From JABCPE02 sp963518955 (GTDB taxonomy: Bacteria; Bacteroidota; Bacteroidia; Flavobacteriales; Weeksellaceae): DNA of 64,000 bases. Position 1 is the first letter of the stretch, and each line of letters begins with the position of its first letter. The notes below the pieces were generated by a model that saw nothing but the letters and a program-made list of their open reading frames with translations, did not search any database and was not told the DNA's origin. Both the position numbers and the translations under genes were made by a program. Of this stretch, positions 51,534 to 59,181 are shown piece by piece. The stretch is from positions 84,869-148,868 of the forward strand of contig CAUQKI010000003.1 in NCBI GenBank assembly GCA_963518955.1, in the 5' to 3' direction.

Positions 51534-52898
51534 TTACTTTACGCCTATTTTTCCAAGTAAAATAAAGAGTATGGCGATTACTAAATAGGACAATCCATTA
51601 GGAGAAGAAAGTGTCCCTGCTAAAACCACACATGTCCCTATCAGAGCAAAAAACAGCATGGTGTATTTCAGCGGTTTATTTTTTAGTAAATGTTCTCTAA
51701 ACAATTTAAAAAGTCCTAAATACAAACAAAAATTAACCACATAAATGAACAGAATAGGAATGGCTGATATGTCGTAATTCAGTTCTTTTAGGAATGGATT
51801 GGTATTAGATAAATAAAAAATAAAAAGATAAATGGTCATCAGCCCAAAGCCTACTAAAGCACTATTTACGGGCATTCCAGTTCTTTTGCTGATACTTCCC
51901 AGATTTAGGAATTTTTTAGAATATTCCAAATTGTAGAATTGGTAAGGAGCACGGGTATTTGCGAGAACAAGCCCATTGCAAGTTCCTAATACAGAAACGA
52001 TTATGAATAGCTGTATGGCTATCGCTCCTGCTTCGGAGGAAATTTTTCTTGAAAATTCTATGATGTAGGTGTCGCTCAGCTGCCGTATTTCATCACTACT
52101 CATTTTGGAGACAATTCCTAAATAATAAAAAACATAAACCACCAAGACAATCAAAGTTCCTGATATTAAGGCTTTTGGGAGGTTTTTCTGTGAGTCTTTG
52201 ATTTCTCCAGAAATTTGCATCGCGATATACCACCCATCCATAGAAAAGGCGATAGGAATGAAACTTGCTCCCACTAAAAGCCAAAAGTTAGTTTCGTTGG
52301 AAGAAATTACTGCTTGATTTTCAGTCTGATTCAGCATTTCTGCATCATTTCCTACAAGGCTTATAATTCCAATAGCCGCAATGAAAATGAGCGGAAATAG
52401 CTTTAACACCGCGGTTAATTGTAGAAAAAAACCACTAGATTTTGGTCTGAAAATATTAAGTAATAAAAATATGACTCCATTGCACCAGCCTATTAATGAA
52501 TAGTGCAGGAAATTGGGCTCAAAATGGATAAACTCCACAAGGAAATGAGAGATGTAAATCCCTGATACCGTGAGCAGAACTCCCGCCAGCAAAGGCAAAA
52601 ACATAATAAAATAAACCCAGCCCACATAAGCTGCGGCTCTTTTCCCATAGCGAAATTCCACATAATGTAGGATACCGCCTTCTTTCGGAGAGAAAATGGC
52701 GTAATTGGCCATAGATGCAGCTGAAAAAACCACACTGATTCCCACGATGATAAAGCCCATCACACCTGCATAAACATTGCCATTGGTAGAGGCTAAAACA
52801 TCATCTACTTTGAAGAAAATACCAGAACCTACCATCTGTCCGACCACCATGGATACCGCCATGAACAGCCCGTATCTTACTTCTAATTTCTGTCCCAT
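51534..52898 (-). CDS. APC family amino acid permease
   Basis: 454-residue inner-membrane transporter with twelve hydrophobic segments. The first unwound-helix motif VVGQMVGSGIFFK (residues 18-30) and the EGGILHYVEFRYGKRAAAYVGW block (about 73-94) are typical of the LAT/SteT-like branch of the APC superfamily (amino acid antiporters such as serine/threonine exchangers). The substrate cannot be read from sequence. Convergent with accC, single gene. Confidence 0.88.
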   Translation of the reverse strand: MGQKLEVRYGLFMAVSMVVGQMVGSGIFFKVDDVLASTNGNVYAGVMGFIIVGISVVFSAASMANYAIFSPKEGGILHYVEFRYGKRAAAYVGWVYFIMFLPLLAGVLLTVSGIYISHFLVEFIHFEPNFLHYSLIGWCNGVIFLLLNIFRPKSSGFFLQLTAVLKLFPLIFIAAIGIISLVGNDAEMLNQTENQAVISSNETNFWLLVGASFIPIAFSMDGWYIAMQISGEIKDSQKNLPKALISGTLIVLVVYVFYYLGIVSKMSSDEIRQLSDTYIIEFSRKISSEAGAIAIQLFIIVSVLGTCNGLVLANTRAPYQFYNLEYSKKFLNLGSISKRTGMPVNSALVGFGLMTIYLFIFYLSNTNPFLKELNYDISAIPILFIYVVNFCLYLGLFKLFREHLLKNKPLKYTMLFFALIGTCVVLAGTLSSPNGLSYLVIAILFILLGKIGVK

Positions 52899-52924
52899 TG
52901 TTTGATTTTAGTCGTTTAGGACAA

Positions 52925-52932
52925 CAAATATA
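52925..52932 (-). promoter_or_regulatory. -7 element of the permease gene
   Basis: TATATTTG on the minus strand lies 26 bp upstream of the permease ATG. Confidence 0.5.
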
Positions 52933-52993
52933 ACTTTTTCGCATCGAAAATATTTATTTTAGGGCTAAATATTTTAAAATTCATAAATATTAT

Positions 52994-53001
52994 TAACTTT
53001 G
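52994..53001 (+). promoter_or_regulatory. -7 element of the glycosyltransferase operon
   Basis: TAACTTTG lies 16 bp before the ATG at 53018. Confidence 0.5.
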
Positions 53002-53017
53002 TGAAAACTATGATTTG

Positions 53018-53782
53018 ATGCTTGTATCCAAGGAAAAAGTTAGTGGACTTATTATCACTCACAATGAGGAAAAAAACATTCGTGAAGTATTGGAATGCTT
53101 TGATTTTTGTGATGAAATCATTATAGTGGATTCTTTCAGCACGGACAAAACTTTAGAAATTGCTGAAACTTTCCCGAATGTGAAAATCATTCAAAATAAA
53201 TTTGAAAACTTTACAAAACAGCGAAATTTGGCTTTGGATAATGCCAAAAATGACTGGGTTTTGTTTCTGGATGGAGATGAGAGAATCACGCCGGAGCTGA
53301 AAGCGGAAATCATAGAAACTCTAAATTCTGAAAACAAAAAGGATGCTTATTATTTTTATCGTAAATTCTTTTTTGAAGGAAAACCTATCAACTATTCGGG
53401 AACTCAGAATGATAAGAATTTCAGGCTTTTTAGAAAATCTAAAACAAGATACATTACTGAGAAAAAAGTACACGAAACCCTTGATATAAAGGAAAATATC
53501 GGTTCTCTGAAAAACAAACTTCTTCACTATTCTGTGGCAGATAAAGAATCTTACCGCAAGAAAATGATTCACTACGGAGAGCTGAAAGGGAAGGAGCTTT
53601 TTGAGAAAGGAAAAAAATATAGTTTTTTCACACAGATGGCAAAAACGGTCTTTAAATTCTTTAAATCTTATATTCTAAAATTAGGAATTTTAGATGGGAA
53701 AGACGGTTTTGAATTGTGTAAATTACAGACGCTCAGCGTTTATGAAACTTATGAATCCCTAAAAAGAGAAGAAGGAAAATGA
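53018..53782 (+). CDS. Family 2 glycosyltransferase (WaaE/KdtX-like)
   Basis: 254 residues of GT-A fold. SGLIITHNEEKNIREVLECFDFCDEIIIVDSFSTDKT at the N-terminus and DWVLFLDGDERITPEL near residue 82 with the DxD-type GDE follow the WaaE/KdtX pattern, which adds glucose to the LPS/LOS inner core. I start at ATG 53018; the TTG just before it is not needed. First gene of a four-gene plus-strand cluster, overlapping the next by ATGA. Confidence 0.88.
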   Translation: MLVSKEKVSGLIITHNEEKNIREVLECFDFCDEIIIVDSFSTDKTLEIAETFPNVKIIQNKFENFTKQRNLALDNAKNDWVLFLDGDERITPELKAEIIETLNSENKKDAYYFYRKFFFEGKPINYSGTQNDKNFRLFRKSKTRYITEKKVHETLDIKENIGSLKNKLLHYSVADKESYRKKMIHYGELKGKELFEKGKKYSFFTQMAKTVFKFFKSYILKLGILDGKDGFELCKLQTLSVYETYESLKREEGK

Positions 53783-54744
53783 AAATTTGCGTTATCAGTT
53801 TTGATTTTTGGGGCTATGATGCCCATATCGTAGAGACCTTGAAGGAAAAGGGAATAGAGGCGAACCACATCAAGATAGGGGCGGTTTCTTATGAGAATTT
53901 CGGGGAGAGATTGACCAATCTTTTTTCTAAAGTATTTTTGGGCAAAAACCTAAAATACCAAAAGAGACAAAAGTTCGTGATAGAGCAGCTGGATAAGCTG
54001 GGGCATCAAGACCAGATTTTGGTTTTAAATGCCGATACTTTTGACCATTCTATACTGGAATACATGAAAAAATGCACCGATAGGTTCATTACATTTTTGT
54101 ACGATAATTTGGACAGATGCCCAGTGCAGGATAAGCTGCATTTTTTTGATAAAATCTATTCTTTTGATGACAAAGACATTGAAAAACATGGATTTGAAAG
54201 ATTGACAAATTATAATTATCTGCCATTTTTGTCACAAGAAAAACAAAACCCAAGTGAAGACGCACTTTACATAACATCATACGACAAAAAAAGAATAAAA
54301 CAGCTGGATGTTCTTTCACAGAAGTTTGAGGAGCTGAGATTAAAATTTGACCTGTATGTTATCGGGAAGAAAAGTTGGAAAAACCAGCTAATGAAGCCTT
54401 TTTCGAAGAATAAAATAGTTTTCACCAGAAAGAGAATAAATCACGAAAACCTGCCGGAGTTTTATAAAAGGACAAAAGTTATTTTAGACCTGATGAGAGA
54501 AAACCAGTATGGGCTGAGTTTCCGTGTGTTTGAAGCGATGGCATTGGAGAAAAAAATAATTACGGACAATGAAAAAATAAAAAATTATGATTTCTACAAT
54601 CCCAATAATATTTTGGTCTTAAATAAAGATTTTAGTAATATTACAAAAGAATTTTTTGAAACGCCGTACCAGTCACTGCCAGAGGAAATTCATAAAAAAT
54701 ATACTCTGGAAAAATGGGTAGAGCGAGTTTTTAATTTAAAATAA
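53779..54744 (+). CDS. Putative GT-B glycosyltransferase (CgeB-like)
   Basis: 321 residues. The first half begins KICVISFDFWGYDAHIVETLKEKG, a Rossmann-like strand-loop-helix. The second half contains LPEFYKRTKVILDLMRENQYGLSFRVFEAMALEKKIITDNEK, which is the donor-site region seen in CgeB/GT4-like GT-B enzymes (E-A-x-A pattern). Sequence similarity to any one named family is weak. Context, between three other glycosyltransferases with coupled translation, supports a role in surface glycan assembly. Confidence 0.65.
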   Translation: MKICVISFDFWGYDAHIVETLKEKGIEANHIKIGAVSYENFGERLTNLFSKVFLGKNLKYQKRQKFVIEQLDKLGHQDQILVLNADTFDHSILEYMKKCTDRFITFLYDNLDRCPVQDKLHFFDKIYSFDDKDIEKHGFERLTNYNYLPFLSQEKQNPSEDALYITSYDKKRIKQLDVLSQKFEELRLKFDLYVIGKKSWKNQLMKPFSKNKIVFTRKRINHENLPEFYKRTKVILDLMRENQYGLSFRVFEAMALEKKIITDNEKIKNYDFYNPNNILVLNKDFSNITKEFFETPYQSLPEEIHKKYTLEKWVERVFNLK

Positions 54745-54749
54745 AATTT

Positions 54750-56783
54750 ATGGGAATCTGGAGAGAACTTAAATATAGTTTAAGAAGAATTAAAAGAATA
54801 AAAAAACTTGAGCAGCAATACCAAAATGTAGAAGCTATCAATGATTCTTATAAAGATGAAAAAATATCTTTTCCATACTACGAAAATCCGTTAGTAAGTA
54901 TCATTATTCCGTATTTTAACCAAGGAATCTATACTTGGAATTGTCTTTATTCTATTTGGAAAAATCTCCCTAAAACGAGTTTTGAAATAGTCTTAGTAAA
55001 TGATAAAAGTACAGAAAATCCTGATTTTTCTTCAGTAGAAAACATTAGAATTATTAACAATAAAGAAAATTTAGGTTTTCTAAAAAGCGTAAATAATGCT
55101 ATTAGCCAAGCAAAGGGAGAGTATGTTTATCTCCTAAACAATGACACGATAGTAAGAAATGGTTTTTTAGATGAGCTTCTTTTTGTTTTTGATAATTTCC
55201 CAAATGTAGGCGCGGTGGGCTCTATGCTTCTTAATGCTGATGGCAGCTTACAAGAGGCTGGCTCTGTGTTTATGAAAGATTGTAGAATTTCGCAAGTTGT
55301 AGGAAAGAAAAAATCTTATTATCCAGAGTTTAATTATATTTACAAAGTTGATTATTGTTCAGGGTGCAGTCTTTTACTAAAAAAATACGATGACAATGGA
55401 AATTTAAACTTATTTGATGAACAGTTTGCGCCTGCTTATTTTGAAGAAACAGACTTATGTTTTAGGCTAAAATATATACAAGGGAAAGATATTTACTATA
55501 CTCCTTTCTCTAAAATCGTACATTTTAATGGTGTTTCTTATAATTCGGATATTTCTTTATCTGCAAGGAAACAAGAACTTTTTGATAAAAATCTAAAATT
55601 ATTCAAAAAGAAATGGAAGAAAGAAATAGATGCCATAAAGGCTGAAAAAACTCAATCTCGAATCCTTGAACTCCACCAAAATAAAAGCATTGTTTTTTAT
55701 AATGGAATGGTTCCTGAATATGATAAAAATTCAGGTGAGTTGAGGCTGACAGAAATTATAAAAGCCTATAAACGAAAAGGATATTTCGTAGCCATTGTTA
55801 CTAAAAAAAATAAAATAGACTTTTCGTATAATGAATATTTTCAGCGACTTGGTGTGTGTGTTTATTATGAACACAAAATTTATGATGATCGTTTGAGTTT
55901 TCTCAAGAGGTTACGCCTTAGAAAACCTATAAGCTGGTTCTATGCTGTTAAAATTTTCATTGACAATTACAAGCTTGCCCGAAAAGCAAATTCTGGCACA
56001 GTCCTTGTCTATGATATGGTAGATATTCATCATTTGAGGTATCAGCGGGCTATACAGCTGGAGCCTAAGAGATTTTCTAATAAAAAGAATTTTTACAAAC
56101 TTTTATATTTAGAAAAGAAAGCTTCCCAAAAAGCAGATTTGGTGGTTACTGTTTCAGAAGATGAGGAAAAATATATGCAGAAATTTGCTAATGAAAACAA
56201 ACTGCTTACTATTTCAAACATTCATTACCCTAAAAAGACAATAGAAGAAGTTCCATCTTTTTATGAAAGAGAAAATATTCTTTTTGTGGGTTCTATCCAT
56301 CCACCGAATGTGGATGCTGTTGAGTTTTTAATCAATGAAATAATGCCTATTGTTTGGGCTAAAAATAATTCTATTGGAGTAAACATCATAGGTAATGTAA
56401 ACGAAGTAATGAAAGAAATCGTCCACCCTAATGTGAAATTTCTCGGATATGTTCCTGATATGGAAGAGTTTCTTCTAAAAAATAAAATAATGGTAGCTCC
56501 TCTTCGCTATGGAGCAGGCGTAAAAGGTAAAATAGGACAAGCTTTTGAATATTTCTTGCCAGTGGTAACTACCCCCATCGGAGCAGAAGGAATGAAATTA
56601 GAAAATCATAAAAATGCTATCATTGCTGAAAATAAGGAAGATTTTGCTGAAGCAATATTAAATCTTTATTCCAATGAAGATTTATGGAAAACCCTCCAAA
56701 ACAATTCCGAAGACAGCCTCTTTCCTTTTTCAAAAGAAAATTTAGAAAATAAAATTGACTTAATAGAAAAAAATCTATTATAA
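54750..56783 (+). CDS. Two-domain glycosyltransferase, GT2 fused to GT4
   Basis: 677 residues. Residues about 45-290 form a GT2 (GT-A) domain: VSIIIPYFNQGIYTWNCL, VLVNDKST and YLLNNDTIVRNGF (DxD-type), with an EETDLCFRLKY acceptor loop. Residues about 310-677 form a GT4 (GT-B) domain: a VVTVSEDEEKYM segment, ENILFVGSIHPPNVDAV and VAPLRYGAGVKGKIGQAFEYFLPVVTTPIG. The two catalytic units in one chain could add two successive sugars. Its stop overlaps the next start by one base (TAATG). Confidence 0.88.
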   Translation: MGIWRELKYSLRRIKRIKKLEQQYQNVEAINDSYKDEKISFPYYENPLVSIIIPYFNQGIYTWNCLYSIWKNLPKTSFEIVLVNDKSTENPDFSSVENIRIINNKENLGFLKSVNNAISQAKGEYVYLLNNDTIVRNGFLDELLFVFDNFPNVGAVGSMLLNADGSLQEAGSVFMKDCRISQVVGKKKSYYPEFNYIYKVDYCSGCSLLLKKYDDNGNLNLFDEQFAPAYFEETDLCFRLKYIQGKDIYYTPFSKIVHFNGVSYNSDISLSARKQELFDKNLKLFKKKWKKEIDAIKAEKTQSRILELHQNKSIVFYNGMVPEYDKNSGELRLTEIIKAYKRKGYFVAIVTKKNKIDFSYNEYFQRLGVCVYYEHKIYDDRLSFLKRLRLRKPISWFYAVKIFIDNYKLARKANSGTVLVYDMVDIHHLRYQRAIQLEPKRFSNKKNFYKLLYLEKKASQKADLVVTVSEDEEKYMQKFANENKLLTISNIHYPKKTIEEVPSFYERENILFVGSIHPPNVDAVEFLINEIMPIVWAKNNSIGVNIIGNVNEVMKEIVHPNVKFLGYVPDMEEFLLKNKIMVAPLRYGAGVKGKIGQAFEYFLPVVTTPIGAEGMKLENHKNAIIAENKEDFAEAILNLYSNEDLWKTLQNNSEDSLFPFSKENLENKIDLIEKNLL

Positions 56784-57664
56784 TGAACGAAATAATAAAA
56801 GTAGGATACTTGTTATCTTATGATTATCAATATATTTTTAATTCCCTGAAATTAGTTTATGATTTTGCTGATAAAATAGTTCTCTGCTATGATAAGGATG
56901 GCAAAACATGGGCTGGGAATAATGTGAGTATTCCGCATTCTTTTTTTGAGGAGATTAAGAAAATAGATATTAAAAACAAGATAAGTTTTTATGCTGATTC
57001 TTTCTATATAGAGAATGTTTCTCCTATTGATTTAGATACAAGACAAAGGAATATGCTTGCTGAAAAACTAGGAAAAGGGGGCTGGCATATTCAGATAGAT
57101 AGTGATGAATACCCTGTTGATTTTAAAGAACTTACATCTTTCCTAAGAAAACATAAGTATTTATTGAAAAATCCTGAGAAAACACCAGTTAATTTCTTTG
57201 TGAAATTCATCACTCTATTTAAACAAACAGAGAAAGGTTTTTTTGTGATTTCTCCATATACAGAACCTTGTTTTCTGATTACCAACCAACCAAATTACAA
57301 AAATGCTCGTTTCCCGAAAAATGATTCTCATATTATTTTAGACTCCTATATTATTCATCAATCTTGGGCGAGAGATGAAGAAGAAATTTTAAAGAAAATC
57401 ACTAATTGGGGGCATAAAAATGATTTTGATACTAAAAAATTCTTTGATTTTTGGAAAAATCTAAATGAGGATAATTATGCCTTGCTCCAAAACTTTCACC
57501 CACTTTATCCCACAGATTGGAAAAGTGTAAAATTCATTAAGGCAAAAAATATAGAAGAAACGATAGATTTTTTCAGAACATCTAAAGAATTTGCAGATAA
57601 AAAAATAACTCTCCCTCTCAAATGGAAAAGAAGAGTGAAATTGTATCTAAAATCTTTATTCTGA
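56783..57664 (+). CDS. Putative glycosyltransferase (GT2-like)
   Basis: 293 residues of uncertain family. The start KVGYLLSYDYQYIFNSLKLVYDFADKIVLCYDKDGKTWAG and the later GGWHIQIDSDEYPVDFKEL, with a DxD-like D-S-D-E, recall GT2-type proteins of LOS/capsule clusters. Position in the operon and the one-base overlap with the upstream fusion gene support a glycan role. The reported family cannot be confirmed by eye. Confidence 0.6.
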   Translation: MNEIIKVGYLLSYDYQYIFNSLKLVYDFADKIVLCYDKDGKTWAGNNVSIPHSFFEEIKKIDIKNKISFYADSFYIENVSPIDLDTRQRNMLAEKLGKGGWHIQIDSDEYPVDFKELTSFLRKHKYLLKNPEKTPVNFFVKFITLFKQTEKGFFVISPYTEPCFLITNQPNYKNARFPKNDSHIILDSYIIHQSWARDEEEILKKITNWGHKNDFDTKKFFDFWKNLNEDNYALLQNFHPLYPTDWKSVKFIKAKNIEETIDFFRTSKEFADKKITLPLKWKRRVKLYLKSLF

Positions 57665-57671
57665 AAAAAAC

Positions 57672-58640
57672 TTATGAATTAATAAACACTTCTTCAAATT
57701 TTTTCATTACAGAAGTAGGATTGAAAACCTTTGAATAGCAGTCCCAGTCTGTATATTTATTTGGCTGAAAATTAGAAAGGATATTTTCTAAATCATTCTG
57801 ATTATGGTATAAAATAGCTTTTTCTTTCAAAATATCTATGTGAGATTTTTCATCAGAAAGCGCCCAAGTGATGATAGGTTTATTTTTTATGGAAAACTCC
57901 CCGACAGCCATACCAAAACTTTCTCCTTGTCTTCTAGCGTGTAGGAAAGCATCTGAAGTATTGATGAATTTTACTTTCCTGTCTATATCCAAAGTAGGAG
58001 GTAAAAAGATAATATTTCTATATGGTCTGAAAATATTTCGCTTTACAAAACAATCTGTTCCCATGAATAAGAAATAAATATTTTTGTTCTTACGAGCAAC
58101 CTTTTTTACTGCTTTATGAACAAAATCAATATCAAAAGTTTCTCTTCCACCATATCGAGCAAATACAATAGCATCTTTTGGTATCCCAAGATCCTTTCTT
58201 AAATCACCTTTTATATCAGGTAAATTCACAATATGCGGAACAAAGGGAATTTGTCCATTACTCATAGTCTTAGACAGCCACTCTGATACATAGGCATACA
58301 CATTTCCGTAAGGTTCATTATATTTAAAAACAGCATGAATGGCTGTTTTTATGATATCAACAGGAACATCATACTCTCTTTCTCCAGATTTTATAGCATA
58401 AAATAAATCTGCCTGCGAAGCTTCTAATATTTTATTTCTTTCATTATTATCTGTGTAGGAATAAACTTTAAATTTATTTGAAAACTTATCAATGGCTTCT
58501 TGTACATTGTTTGGGCTGTTTTTAGGAAACATAATGATAGATTCATTCCCAAGAATTTCCTCATTGTATGTTGCGTAATCAAATAAGGCATTGGATGTTC
58601 CTCTATAACAAAGCTGATTTTCGTGGAAAATTATTTTCAT
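57672..58640 (-). CDS. Putative GT-B glycosyltransferase
   Basis: 322 residues, minus strand, converging on the plus-strand cluster with only 7 bp between the stops. The C-terminal half contains GIPKDAIVFARYGGRETFDIDFVHKAVKKVARKN (typical GT4/GT1 hinge), DAFLHARRQGESFGMAVGEFSIKNKPIITW (donor-site E-S-F-G...E pattern). A glycosyltransferase is likely. Acceptor and sugar are unknown. It follows the cupin gene by 9 bp on the same strand. Confidence 0.7.
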   Translation of the reverse strand: MKIIFHENQLCYRGTSNALFDYATYNEEILGNESIIMFPKNSPNNVQEAIDKFSNKFKVYSYTDNNERNKILEASQADLFYAIKSGEREYDVPVDIIKTAIHAVFKYNEPYGNVYAYVSEWLSKTMSNGQIPFVPHIVNLPDIKGDLRKDLGIPKDAIVFARYGGRETFDIDFVHKAVKKVARKNKNIYFLFMGTDCFVKRNIFRPYRNIIFLPPTLDIDRKVKFINTSDAFLHARRQGESFGMAVGEFSIKNKPIITWALSDEKSHIDILKEKAILYHNQNDLENILSNFQPNKYTDWDCYSKVFNPTSVMKKFEEVFINS

Positions 58641-58649
58641 GATTTTTAT

Positions 58650-58997
58650 TTAACTTCCTCTTGCGTAGTCATCTTCTAATCTGATGATGTCATCCTCCCC
58701 GAAATAAGTTCCCGTCTGAACTTCTATGAAAACTAAAAGCTCTGAGCTTCTGTTTTCTATTCTGTGTTTTGCTCCTAGTGGGATGAAGATGCTTTCTCCG
58801 TATTTTACTACATGCTCCACTCCATCTAATACAACCACAGCCTCGCCCTGAACTACTGTCCAAAACTCTTGTCTATGGTGGTGATATTGATAAGACAAAC
58901 GATGTCCTGCATTCACTTCTATTCTTTTCAGTTTGTAGCTTTCCTCATCCTCAAGGACATAATATTTACCCCAAGGCCTTTCCCCAATTTCCAGCAT
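58650..58997 (-). CDS. Lone cupin of the mannose-6-phosphate isomerase type II C-terminal family
   Basis: 115-residue single cupin matching the C-terminal domain of bifunctional ManC/AlgA. RPWGKYYVLEDEESYKLKRIEV, GHRLSYQYHHHRQEFWTVVQGEAVVVLDG and the tail IEVQTGTYFGEDDIIRLEDDYAR fit that family closely, including the metal-ligand histidines in HHHRQEF and the Glu/His downstream. The GDP-mannose pyrophosphorylase half is absent. Alone it may isomerise a sugar phosphate for the glycan cluster. First gene of a short minus-strand unit. Confidence 0.85.
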   Translation of the reverse strand: MLEIGERPWGKYYVLEDEESYKLKRIEVNAGHRLSYQYHHHRQEFWTVVQGEAVVVLDGVEHVVKYGESIFIPLGAKHRIENRSSELLVFIEVQTGTYFGEDDIIRLEDDYARGS

Positions 58998-59036
58998 ATT
59001 TCTAAATATTTATTGTTAATGTAATTATTTTCTCGC

Positions 59037-59044
59037 CAAATTTA
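59037..59044 (-). promoter_or_regulatory. -7 element of the cupin-glycosyltransferase unit
   Basis: TAAATTTG on the minus strand lies 39 bp upstream of the cupin ATG. Confidence 0.45.
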
Positions 59045-59181
59045 ATAAATTTTTATTCTTTTAGGAGCCAATTTTTAACAACATTATTTAAAAAGGAGAA
59101 AAAATTAAATAATTTTTTTCAGTTGTAATTCTGTAAAATACCATTTTTATTCTTTATATCGTAATAATATTATTCTATTTC

